This document shows, in pieces, positions 1 to 7,962 of a stretch of DNA of 36,807 bases; position 1 is the first letter of the stretch, and every line of letters begins with the position of its first letter. The translations under genes and the position numbers were made by a program. Where the stretch lies: the NCBI GenBank assembly GCA_041557595.1, contig JBFFGE010000020.1:1-36807 (forward strand). The letters run 5' to 3'. The notes beneath the pieces are model-generated. The model worked only from the letters and a program-made list of their open reading frames with translations. It did no database searches and was not told where the DNA came from. The DNA is from JAOTYV01 sp041557595 (lineage in GTDB: Bacteria; Pseudomonadota; Alphaproteobacteria; UBA8366).

Positions 1-132
1 AACGCCGTCATGACCGCCGCCGGTTACAACTTCCGCCTCATCCTCAAGTGGCTGCGCAAACTCTTGCGCATAATCATCGCCGCCATATGCGCCGCGATAA
101 CCCCGCAATCAGCGCTCAGAACCGCTTCTTAA
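1..132 (+). CDS. IS5-family-like transposase, C-terminal end (cut by window edge)
   Basis: Frame 1 is open from the first base and ends at TAA (130-132), giving 43 residues. The stretch AAGYNFRLILKWLRKLLR is the basic, hydrophobic C-terminal helix seen at the end of many IS5-family DDE transposases (recalled family pattern, not searched). The catalytic part lies outside the window, so completeness cannot be judged. The insertion sequence should end somewhere in 133-183, because the next gene stops at 184 on the other strand; I could not define its terminal inverted repeat. It is convergent with the lactonase-like gene that follows. Confidence 0.7.
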   Translation, partial: NAVMTAAGYNFRLILKWLRKLLRIIIAAICAAITPQSALRTAS

Positions 133-183
133 CAGGGGACTGTTGAGGGATGCGGAAATCCGTCCTCCCGCTTTATGGCGTCG

Positions 184-1059
184 TCACCCGGCGAAGAATG
201 GCTCGGCGATGCCCTGCGCGCCGGTGCCGTGAATGGCCAGCAGCGCGCCGGCCAGCGGCTGGTCCGCGGCCTCGTCCGGCTGCACGAATTGCAGCGCCGA
301 GGTGACGTAGAGCACGTCGAGATCGGGGCCGCCGAAGCTGCACATCGTCGGGTATTTGACCGGCAGCCGGACCGTGTCGACGATGTTTCCGGCCGGGTCG
401 TATTTGGCGATCTGCCAGTCGCCGATATGGGCGCACCAGTAAAAGCCGTCGGCATCCACCGTGGCGCCGTCGATGCGGCCGGGGATGCCCTCGGTCGAGG
501 TGAACACCCGCTTGTTGCTGATCGCGCCGGTCTCCAGGTCGAAATCGAAGTTGTAGCAGGTGCGGCCGCGCGAATCGGAATAGAACATGGTCTTGTTGTC
601 GGGACTCCAGGCGATGCCGTTCGAGACCGTGACGCCGCTGTCCATCTTGTGGCAGGTCAGGTCCGGGTCGAGTCGGTAGAGCGAGCCGCCGCCGGGGCCG
701 CCATCGTCCAGGCTGCCGCACCAGTAGCGGCCGCGCCGGTCGCATTTGCCGTCGTTCAGCCGGTTATCCGCCAAATCGGGCTCGGGATCGTGGATCAGCT
801 CGACCGCGCCGGTTTCCAGATCGACGAAATGAAAGCCGGATTTCAACCCGGCCACCGCGCCGCCCTGCTCGCGGAACACGAAGGAGCCGAGCAGGTCCAG
901 CATCGCCCATTCGTCGATCTTGCCGGTTTTGGAATCGCAGCGCTGGATGCGCGGCTTGCCCTTGCTGTCGGCCCAGTAGATCGCCTGGTCGCGCGGGTTC
1001 CAGATGACCCCCTCGCCCAGCGTGTTGCGGACATCGGCGACGGTTTCGATTTCCGGCAT
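184..1059 (-). CDS. SMP-30/gluconolactonase/LRE family protein (sugar lactonase-like), copy A
   Basis: This 291-residue protein has the six-bladed beta-propeller pattern of the SMP-30/regucalcin/gluconolactonase family, which opens sugar-derived lactones to sugar acids using a divalent metal. The expected metal ligands are visible in context: Glu in LGEGVIW near residue 16, Asn in SNGIAWSPD in the middle, and Asp in IDGATVDADGFYW. NRLNDGKCD is also typical. No signal peptide is seen, so it is probably cytoplasmic. It lies 21 nt downstream of a second member of the same family and of an IlvD/Edd dehydratase, all on the minus strand, suggesting one operon for oxidative, non-phosphorylating sugar degradation. 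The actual sugar cannot be read from the sequence. Confidence 0.85.
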   Translation of the reverse strand: MPEIETVADVRNTLGEGVIWNPRDQAIYWADSKGKPRIQRCDSKTGKIDEWAMLDLLGSFVFREQGGAVAGLKSGFHFVDLETGAVELIHDPEPDLADNRLNDGKCDRRGRYWCGSLDDGGPGGGSLYRLDPDLTCHKMDSGVTVSNGIAWSPDNKTMFYSDSRGRTCYNFDFDLETGAISNKRVFTSTEGIPGRIDGATVDADGFYWCAHIGDWQIAKYDPAGNIVDTVRLPVKYPTMCSFGGPDLDVLYVTSALQFVQPDEAADQPLAGALLAIHGTGAQGIAEPFFAG

Positions 1060-1080
1060 GGTTCGCTCCCTGTCTGATCA

Positions 1081-1986
1081 TTAGCCCCTGAAATACGGTT
1101 CGGCGATTCCCCGCGCGCCCGTGCCGCGTACCGCGAACAGCGCGCCCGCCAGCGGTTGTTGTTCCGCCTCGCCCGGCTCGAGAAATCGGGTGGCCGAGGT
1201 CACGTAGAGCACATCGAGATTCTTGCCGCCGAAGGTGCACATGGTCGGCTGGCGCACCGGCAGGCGAATGCGGCCCACCTGCGTGCTGTCCGGCGCGTAC
1301 TTGCCGATGCACCAGTCATGCACCTCGGCGCACCAGTAGAAGCCGTCCGAATCCACCGTCGCGCCGTCGATGCGGAACGGCTTGTCGGTGGTGTCGACGA
1401 AGATGCGCCGATTGGACAGCGTGCCCGCCGCAAAATCGAAATCATAGGCGTAAAGCGCTTCCGACCGGGTGTCGGAGAAATACATAACCTTGTTGTCCGG
1501 GCTCCAGGCGATGCCGTTGGAGCAGATGATGTCGGTGTCGTGTTTGCTGCAGGTTCCGTCCGGGTCGAGCCGGTAGAGCGAGGCGGTCGGCTTCGCTAAC
1601 CCGGCATCCATCGAGCCGCACCAGAAGCGCCCGGCGCGGTCGCACTTGCCGTCGTTCAGCCGATTGCCGTCGAGCCCGGGTTCCGGATCGACGATGTAGC
1701 GGATGTCGGGCGCGTCGAGATCGTCGATATAGGCGAAGCCGGATTTCATCGCGGCGCAGATGCCGCCTTGTTCGCGAAACACGATGCAGCCGACTTCCTC
1801 GGGCATGTCCCAAACGCGGTGTTCGCCGGTCGCCGGGTCATGCCGCTGAATATTGGATTTCAGATTGTCGCACCAATAGACCGCCTGCTCCTTCGGGTGC
1901 CAGATCACGCCTTCGCCGAGGATGTCCTTGGCTTCGACGACCACTTCGATATCGACATCCAGATCTGTCGTCCTGTCTGTTGCCAT
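1081..1986 (-). CDS. SMP-30/gluconolactonase/LRE family protein (sugar lactonase-like), copy B
   Basis: A 301-residue paralogue of the neighbouring lactonase-like gene with the same landmarks: ILGEGVIWHP at the N-terminus, NRLNDGKCDRAGRFWCGS, CSNGIAWSPDN and RIDGATVDSDGFYWCAE. The open frame extends far upstream, but the ATG at 1984-1986 is preferred: it lies only 4 nt after the dehydratase stop, and everything upstream in this frame is arginine-rich shadow of that gene. Copies A and B are clearly diverged, so this is not a recent duplication. Each could act on a different lactone, or one could have lost activity; the sequence does not decide. Confidence 0.87.
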   Translation of the reverse strand: MATDRTTDLDVDIEVVVEAKDILGEGVIWHPKEQAVYWCDNLKSNIQRHDPATGEHRVWDMPEEVGCIVFREQGGICAAMKSGFAYIDDLDAPDIRYIVDPEPGLDGNRLNDGKCDRAGRFWCGSMDAGLAKPTASLYRLDPDGTCSKHDTDIICSNGIAWSPDNKVMYFSDTRSEALYAYDFDFAAGTLSNRRIFVDTTDKPFRIDGATVDSDGFYWCAEVHDWCIGKYAPDSTQVGRIRLPVRQPTMCTFGGKNLDVLYVTSATRFLEPGEAEQQPLAGALFAVRGTGARGIAEPYFRG

Positions 1987-1990
1987 CGTC

Positions 1991-3691
1991 CTATCCTCCG
2001 TCGTGCCGCAGGAAGTCGAAGTCGCAGCCGCCATCCGCCTGCAGCACGTGGTCCGCATAGAGGCGTTTGTAGCCGCGGCTGGCCTCGGCCAGGTCGGCCG
2101 CCGCCGGCCGCGCGTCCAGAACTTTCTTGTCGACCAGCAGGTCGAGCCGGCGCTCCTTGACGCTGAGCCGGATGCGGTCGCCCGTCTGCACCTTCGAGAG
2201 CGGCCCGCCGACCGCCGCTTCCGGCGTGATGTGCAGGATGATCGTGCCATAGGCGGTGCCGCTCATCCGCGCGTCGGACAGCCGCACCATGTCCTTGACG
2301 CCCGCCTTGGCGAGCTTGCCGGGGATCGGCAGGTAGCCCGCTTCGGGCATGCCGCTCTTGCTCTTCGGCCCGGCGTTCTGCAGCACCATGAAATCCTCGG
2401 CGCCGATGTCCATATCCGGATCGTCGATCCGTGCGGCGAGGTCTTCCAGCGAGCTGAAGACAACGGCGCGGCCCTCCAGTTCGAACAGGGATTCGTCCGC
2501 CGCCGACCGTTTCAGGATGGCCCCGCCTGGTGCGAGCGATCCGAACAAGGCGACCAGCCCGCCTTGCGGATAGACCGGGTCGTCGAATTTGTGGATCACC
2601 GAATGGTCGACATAGCCGGTCTCGCCCTCCAGCCGCTCGCCCAGCGTCTCGCCGGACACGGTGAGGCAGTCGAGATGCAGCCTGTCCCGGATTTCGCGCA
2701 GCACCGGGCCGAGCCCGCCGGCGGCGTACAGATCCTCCATATAGTAGGGGCCGGTCGGTTTCAGGTCGACCAGCACCGGCGTGGTGTCGCTCAGCTCGTT
2801 CAGACGTTTCAGGGAAATGTCGATGCCGCGCCGCCCGGCGACCGCGGTTAGGTGGATGATCGCGTTGGTCGATCCGCCGATCGCCAGCAACACCCGGAGC
2901 GCGTTCTCCACCGAATATTTCGTGATGATCTGGTCCGGCGTCAGGCCTTCGCGCGCCATCGCCACCGCGCGCATGCCGGACGCCTCGCCCGCGCGTAGCC
3001 GGTCCGCATGCACCGCCGGAATCGCCGCCGTGCCCGGCAGGATCATGCCGAGCGTCTCGGCGATGCAGGCCATGGTGCTTGCCGTGCCCATCACCGCGCA
3101 GGTGCCGGCGGTCGTCGCCAGCCGGTCCTCGACCTCCTTGATCTCGGCGGCGTCGATTTCGCCCGCGCGGTATTTCGCCCAGAAGCGCCGGCAATCGGTG
3201 CACGCGCCGAGCCGCTCGCCCCGGTAGGAGCCGGTCATCATCGGCCCCGCGACCAGGTTGATCGCCGGGATATTGGCGGAAGCCGCGCCCATCAATTGCG
3301 CCGGCAGGGTCTTGTCGCAGCCGCCGATCAGCACGACCGAATCCATCGGCTGGGCGGAGACCATTTCCTCCACATCCATCGACATCAAATTGCGGTACAT
3401 CATGCTTGTGGGGTTGAGGTAGACCTCGCCCAGCGAGATCGTCGGAAAATCGATCGGCAAGCCGCCGGCCGCCAGCACGCCGCGCTTCACCGCCGCGATC
3501 AGCTCGGGAAAATGGCGGTGGCAGTTGTTGAAGCCGCTGGCGCTGTGCGCGATGCCGACCACCGGGCGGGACAGCATCTCGCTGGAATAGCCCATCGACT
3601 TGGCGAAGGAGCGCCGCAGATAAAGCGAAAAATCCGCATCGCCATAGTTGGTAAGGCCTTTCGCAAAGCCGTGTTTCGGGGGTTTCGCCAT
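1991..3691 (-). CDS. IlvD/Edd family dehydratase, probably a sugar-acid dehydratase
   Basis: This 566-residue protein belongs to the Fe-S dependent IlvD/Edd dehydratases. The three cluster cysteines are C57 (FNNCHRHF), C125 (GGCDKTLP) and C198 (GTCAVMGTAS), with the same spacing as C59/C127/C200 of the characterised L-arabinonate dehydratase. The serine-containing motif SDARMSGTAYG near the C-terminus is present. IlvD itself makes branched-chain keto acids, but linkage to two SMP-30 lactonase-like genes (4 nt and about 930 nt downstream) favours dehydration of an aldonic acid such as arabinonate, xylonate or galactonate to a 2-keto-3-deoxy acid. The start MAKPPKHGF at 3691 is chosen because the longer open frame upstream is antisense to the next gene. 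Confidence 0.88.
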   Translation of the reverse strand: MAKPPKHGFAKGLTNYGDADFSLYLRRSFAKSMGYSSEMLSRPVVGIAHSASGFNNCHRHFPELIAAVKRGVLAAGGLPIDFPTISLGEVYLNPTSMMYRNLMSMDVEEMVSAQPMDSVVLIGGCDKTLPAQLMGAASANIPAINLVAGPMMTGSYRGERLGACTDCRRFWAKYRAGEIDAAEIKEVEDRLATTAGTCAVMGTASTMACIAETLGMILPGTAAIPAVHADRLRAGEASGMRAVAMAREGLTPDQIITKYSVENALRVLLAIGGSTNAIIHLTAVAGRRGIDISLKRLNELSDTTPVLVDLKPTGPYYMEDLYAAGGLGPVLREIRDRLHLDCLTVSGETLGERLEGETGYVDHSVIHKFDDPVYPQGGLVALFGSLAPGGAILKRSAADESLFELEGRAVVFSSLEDLAARIDDPDMDIGAEDFMVLQNAGPKSKSGMPEAGYLPIPGKLAKAGVKDMVRLSDARMSGTAYGTIILHITPEAAVGGPLSKVQTGDRIRLSVKERRLDLLVDKKVLDARPAAADLAEASRGYKRLYADHVLQADGGCDFDFLRHDGG

Positions 3692-3838
3692 GTGTTTCCT
3701 CGCCCTTCCGGTGCCCGGTCGCCACGCAGATTTGATTCCGTGCGAGGCAGTTTCGGCTTGCGCCGGTCTGCCCGTCTGGTCAAATAGACGAAAGAAACTC
3801 GGGCGGCGCAAGGGCCGCGCGGATCCTGGAGGCGCGCG

Positions 3839-4597
3839 ATGACGAGCACCATGACCAAACGATCCCGTATTCTCGGCTTCTTGATGGCGCCGGCCCTGGC
3901 GTTGGTGCTGGCCGGTTGCGTCAGCACCGCGGCCGCGCCGAAGAAGCCGGCCACGATCACCGGGTCCTACGTGCTCCTGACGTCGGAGGAGGGACGCAAG
4001 CGGATTAACCGCAGCGCCCACCGGGTCGATTACAACTCGCTGATGGCGACCTTCACGACGCAGGAGCGCCAGACCCTGTGCTCGGTGGCAACCGGCGTGT
4101 CGATCCTCAATGCTCTGCCGATCGAGCGGCCGGTCGATCCGAAATACAAGCCCTACGCCTTCTTCACCCAGGCGAATTATTTCAACGACCGGGTCGAGGC
4201 GATCGTCGACCGGCCGACCACGCTCCGCATCGGCCAGACCCTGGAGCAGGCGGCTAAGGTCATGGCGGTGCACGGCGCGAAAACCAGGCATTATCATGCG
4301 GCCGACAGCTCGGCGGCGGAGTTCCGCCGCATCGCCAAGCGCAACATGGCCGAGAAGAACAATTTCATCGCGATCAACTACCACCGCAACTATGTCGGCC
4401 AGCCGCCGGGCGCGCATTTCTCGCCGCTCGGCGCCTACGACGAAGCGACCGACAGTTTTCTGATTTTGGACGTGGCGCGCTACAAATTCCCGCCGGTCTG
4501 GGTCCCGGCCGAGGATCTGTTCCGCGCGATGAACACGATGGACAGCGATTCCGGCAAGACACGGGGCTTCATCGTGGTGTCGGCGCCGGCGGTGTGA
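3839..4597 (+). CDS. Phytochelatin synthase-family lipoprotein
   Basis: A 252-residue protein with a lipoprotein signal: basic start, hydrophobic core, then LVLAGC with the lipidated cysteine at residue 27. The mature part matches the phytochelatin synthase catalytic domain (papain-like). Cys81 in RQTLCSVATGVSILNAL, His193 in GAHFSPLGAYD and Asp211 in LILDVARYKFPPVWV form the expected triad, and the His-Asp spacing of 18 equals that of plant PCS. Bacterial short forms mostly act as glutathione hydrolases releasing glycine; lipid anchoring would put this one on the periplasmic side of a membrane. GGAGG at 3828-3832 supports the start at 3839. It is transcribed away from the dehydratase, with a 147-nt shared promoter region. 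Confidence 0.87.
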   Translation: MTSTMTKRSRILGFLMAPALALVLAGCVSTAAAPKKPATITGSYVLLTSEEGRKRINRSAHRVDYNSLMATFTTQERQTLCSVATGVSILNALPIERPVDPKYKPYAFFTQANYFNDRVEAIVDRPTTLRIGQTLEQAAKVMAVHGAKTRHYHAADSSAAEFRRIAKRNMAEKNNFIAINYHRNYVGQPPGAHFSPLGAYDEATDSFLILDVARYKFPPVWVPAEDLFRAMNTMDSDSGKTRGFIVVSAPAV

Positions 4598-4616
4598 GGG
4601 GCGGAATAGCGTCGAG

Positions 4617-5249
4617 TTATGTTTGTTGGGTTTGTCTGGACTGCTTCGATTCACGAAGCTGACTTCTACGCACCAAGAAATTTATGAACCATTCTGGACA
4701 ACCTAATTCACTTAGCATGATGCCATATTTTTTGCGGCGACCATCGTTCGAAAAGATCGCGTCGATGTCCGCTTCAATCCAGGCTTCGGCATCGGATACA
4801 ATTTGGTGCCCATTTGGAAGTCGTTCGGCGAATATTTTTTGGGCTTTGAAACAGAGTCTTTCGATTCGGGTCCGTATCGATTCGTCGTAGCCGAATCCTA
4901 AGCGCCAGAGTCGGGCATGTTAGGCTTCGTGCACTAGCGTCGACGCAAGCTCTTCTGGAGTGGTCCGTCGATCCAATACATAGTCATGATACAATTCCAC
5001 CGTACTGAGCCGTGGGACATAACAGCCTAGGAAAGTGCTGTCTCCAGCTACCAGGATATTATTTATGTCCTTTATCAATGCGTTGAATTTTACCGGCGTG
5101 TAACGTTGGATTAACGCGAGGCTCAATCCGAGCCTTTTGAAAGCGAGTTCTCTTTCTTCCGCCGGCATGATGCGCCAAACCGCGATCTCCATTTTATGGA
5201 GCATGCGTTTTTCACTAAATCGAAGAAGAAGGAGGCGCAACCAATACAT
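4617..5249 (-). pseudogene. Zinc-metallopeptidase-like gene with a stop codon inside its HExxH motif
   Basis: Reading the minus strand from ATG at 5249 gives 109 residues ending LVHEA, a TAA at 4920-4922, then the same frame continues HARLWRLGFGYDES and stays open for about 100 more codons to TAA at 4617-4619. Joined, the sequence is LVHEA-stop-HARL, so the stop replaces the fourth residue of a HExxH zinc-binding motif. That identifies one interrupted gene of about 210 codons. The N-terminus has a hydrophobic stretch (YWLRLLLLRF), perhaps a membrane anchor; the true start may lie slightly upstream, after an in-frame stop. The region is visibly richer in A+T than its neighbours, suggesting acquired DNA. 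I do not recognise the precise family. Alternatives are a sequencing error or a genuine truncated 109-residue product. Confidence 0.6.
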
Positions 5250-5363
5250 TTGTCGAAAATCGCCAACCGGTGTGGTGTCGTGAAACCAGCTGCGATCATC
5301 GATTGTGCGGCTTACTCAATCGTTAATTGATGTCCTGATTTGGCTCCCGAGTTGGCAGCGGCC

Positions 5364-6533
5364 CTACAACAGGCGCCAGATCGAATCCGGGTCCTGGCGC
5401 GATTTGAAGTTTCCGTACCAGGCGCAGATCGGCCACAGCATCGCCAGCCCGACCAGCCACAGCACGCCGGCCATGCTGAGGATCGTTTCGTGCCGGTTGA
5501 AGAAGAACAGGCTCATGACGCCGTAGATGTGCAGATGCACGATGTAGAAGAACAGCGCCGAGCGGCCATAGGCGAGCAGCACCTGGCCGAATCGGTCGAC
5601 CAGCGCCTCGCCCTTCCAGAACAGCCAGAGAATGAGGAAATTCGCGCCGACCATCAGCGATAGCCAGGACAGGCTGGGCGGGTATTTGGTCGCCTGCAGG
5701 AAGGCCTGGACGGTGGCGTCGACCGGCGGGCGGTAGTTCCAGAACCCGTCGAAGGCGCGCATGAGACAGAAGGCAGCGATCAGGACGATGCCGAAATAGA
5801 GCGCGTGCTGATAGGCGCGGCCGCGGTCCTTCAGCCAGTGCCAGCCATAGAGCATGCCGAGCGCGGTCACGCCGAGCCAGGGCACGATCGGATAGTTGAC
5901 CTTGACCACGCCGGCGCGCCCGGCGACCAGCAGCAGCGCGGTGACCAGCGACAAATCCTTGGCATCGGCCGGTTGCAATGAGTGGATCACGGCAGTCGTG
6001 ACTCCGAGGCAGGCGACGCTGATCGCGGCCACGACCATCGGGCGGAAGCGCATCATGAACCCGGCCAGGATCATGCAGGCGCCGAGCGTCGACAGCACGC
6101 CGGTCGACAGGAAGTGCAGCGGATTGTGCGAACGCTCGAACCAGGCGAGGTTCTCCAGCGTGAACTGCAGCAGGATCAGGATCGCGCCGCGCTTCAGGAA
6201 GCTGACGAAGACCTGATGCTCGTCCCATCCGACCTTCTTGCGCGATTCGACCATCAGCACCATGCCCATGCCCATCATGAAGAAGAAACCGGGCGCGGCG
6301 ACGTGCGACGAATAGCGCGAGACGAAATCCCACACTTGCGGATTGTAGATCGCGTCGGCGGACCAGATCTCCTTGGTGCCGTCGTATTGCATCAGGAAGC
6401 TGCGGGTATGATCGATCGCCATGACGATCATGATCAGCCCCTTCAGCGCGTCGAGCGCGAGGGCGCGGCCGCCGCGCTTTGCGGCCTGAACCGCCGGTTC
6501 GTTCGCTTGCGGTGCAGTCGCTTGGTCGGCCAT
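5364..6533 (-). CDS. DUF1624/heparan-alpha-glucosaminide acetyltransferase-like membrane protein
   Basis: This 389-residue polytopic membrane protein has about ten hydrophobic segments. The opening RALALDALKGLIMIVMAIDHTRSF is the typical first helix of the DUF1624/COG3503 acyltransferase-like family, with the conserved Asp-His pair, followed by SSHVAAPGFFFMMGMGM. Members are thought to transfer acyl groups across the membrane to sugars, but most are uncharacterised, so the substrate here is unknown. The start at 6533 is preceded by a GGAGAG-type ribosome site and lies 25 nt downstream of the ABC/cNMP gene, suggesting co-transcription. The neighbouring glycosyltransferases fit a role in envelope glycan or lipid modification (inference). 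Confidence 0.8.
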   Translation of the reverse strand: MADQATAPQANEPAVQAAKRGGRALALDALKGLIMIVMAIDHTRSFLMQYDGTKEIWSADAIYNPQVWDFVSRYSSHVAAPGFFFMMGMGMVLMVESRKKVGWDEHQVFVSFLKRGAILILLQFTLENLAWFERSHNPLHFLSTGVLSTLGACMILAGFMMRFRPMVVAAISVACLGVTTAVIHSLQPADAKDLSLVTALLLVAGRAGVVKVNYPIVPWLGVTALGMLYGWHWLKDRGRAYQHALYFGIVLIAAFCLMRAFDGFWNYRPPVDATVQAFLQATKYPPSLSWLSLMVGANFLILWLFWKGEALVDRFGQVLLAYGRSALFFYIVHLHIYGVMSLFFFNRHETILSMAGVLWLVGLAMLWPICAWYGNFKSRQDPDSIWRLL

Positions 6534-6558
6534 GGTCGCTCTCCTTCTGCCGGTGTCC

Positions 6559-7962
6559 TCAGCCGGACGGTTCCGCGTCGATGCGTTTGGTGAGGTCGCT
6601 CAGCCGCTGGGCGAGATCGCGCATCACCGAGAGGCCGAGTTTCTGATCCTTGCGGACCAGATCTAGAAACAGGTCGCGCGACAGCATCAGCACGGAAAGC
6701 GGCTCGGTCGCGGTCACCGTGGCGGCGCGCGGGCTGTCGAGCAGCAGGGTTATTTCGCCGATCACGCCGCCGGGACCGATATCGCCGAGCATGCGCCGGC
6801 CGCCGCCGTCCTCGTCGCCGCCGACACACGCCTCGGCCGCGCCGCGCAGCACGAAAGCGGCGGAGTCGCCGGTATCGCCCTCGCGAAAAACGGTTTCGCC
6901 GACGGCGAATTCCTGGCGGTCGGCGGCATAGGCGAGGAGTTTCACGGTCGACGGATCGAGGCCTTGCAGCATCGGGATATCGAGCAGAACGCGCATTTCC
7001 TCGGTCAGGCTGTCTTCCGGCACCGCTGCCTCGGCGTCCGCTGCGGGTGCCGCGGCGCCGTCCTGCACGTCGACGATCTTGCCGGCCCGCATGATGGCGA
7101 CCGTGTCGAAACAGTCGCGCCTGCACTGCTCGCGATCGATCCAGATCAGCGAGCAGTGCGCGCAGTCTTCGACGATGCGTTCGAGAATTTTGGCCTGTTC
7201 CTCGCCATCGAGCGCATTGATCGCTTCGTTGACGATCAGGATGTCCGGGCGCTTGACCAGGCACCGTGCAAGCGCGAGTTTCTGCCGCTGTTCCTGCGAC
7301 AGGCGGGATCCGCCCGAGCCGACATTCGCGTTCAGCCCGAGTGACAGCAGATCGTCGCGAATGCCGACCTCGTCGATCACCTCCCGCATCAGGGCGCCAA
7401 CCTCGGCGCGGCGCTGGGTCTTGGACAGCCGTCCATACATCACATTGCACTGCACCGTGATCCCGGCGGAGACCGTGTCCTCGCCGAAAAATTCGACTTT
7501 CTCACGCAAACCGTCCGGCAGGTCATTCTGCACGCTATGGCGCGCGCGTATCACATCTGCCTGGATGTCATCGTCGAGCAGTCCCAGCCGTTGATGCGCC
7601 GGGGCCAACATGAAGGCGAGCGAGAGGAGCCTGCAGCGGTCCTGTGGCGACAGCGTCTCAACGCCGGTTCGTTCGATGCGCCGCAGCAGCCTCTCGAATT
7701 CCGACATTTCGTCGTGCGGGATCAGGCTGCGCCGCTCGAGCCGTTCGTCGCCGGGATCCAGATCGTGAAACATTTCGACATTCGCGGCCGCGGCCTTGCG
7801 GCCGATGTCGACCAGGCGGTCGAGCAAGTTTTCGCGGCGGAGGATATCGAGCACGAAGGGTTGATCGCCAAGATGATACACGTCGAAGGTTTGGTCGGTG
7901 TGCCGCCCGAACAACAGGTTTTCCGACAGGGTAGCGTTCGGGGTCGAAAAATTCGACTGCAT
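6559..7962 (-). CDS. ABC transporter/cNMP-binding fusion protein, C-terminal part (frameshifted from the gene upstream)
   Basis: This 467-residue frame holds the second half of an ABC ATPase followed by a cyclic-nucleotide-binding-like domain. The signature is SRLSQEQRQKLALAR and the Walker B region is ILIVNEAINALDG, where the usual Asp is Asn. After an acidic, Ala-rich linker (about 315-335) comes a Crp-like effector domain with GEITLLLDSPRAATV near residue 420. It lacks a Walker A; that motif is in the overlapping minus-strand frame at 7658-9700. The real coding sequence entering this frame begins around NATLSENLLFG, so the ATG at 7962 is probably only the first available codon. I interpret both frames as one gene of about 1,045 residues broken near 7930-7945. 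Confidence 0.75.
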   Translation of the reverse strand: MQSNFSTPNATLSENLLFGRHTDQTFDVYHLGDQPFVLDILRRENLLDRLVDIGRKAAAANVEMFHDLDPGDERLERRSLIPHDEMSEFERLLRRIERTGVETLSPQDRCRLLSLAFMLAPAHQRLGLLDDDIQADVIRARHSVQNDLPDGLREKVEFFGEDTVSAGITVQCNVMYGRLSKTQRRAEVGALMREVIDEVGIRDDLLSLGLNANVGSGGSRLSQEQRQKLALARCLVKRPDILIVNEAINALDGEEQAKILERIVEDCAHCSLIWIDREQCRRDCFDTVAIMRAGKIVDVQDGAAAPAADAEAAVPEDSLTEEMRVLLDIPMLQGLDPSTVKLLAYAADRQEFAVGETVFREGDTGDSAAFVLRGAAEACVGGDEDGGGRRMLGDIGPGGVIGEITLLLDSPRAATVTATEPLSVLMLSRDLFLDLVRKDQKLGLSVMRDLAQRLSDLTKRIDAEPSG

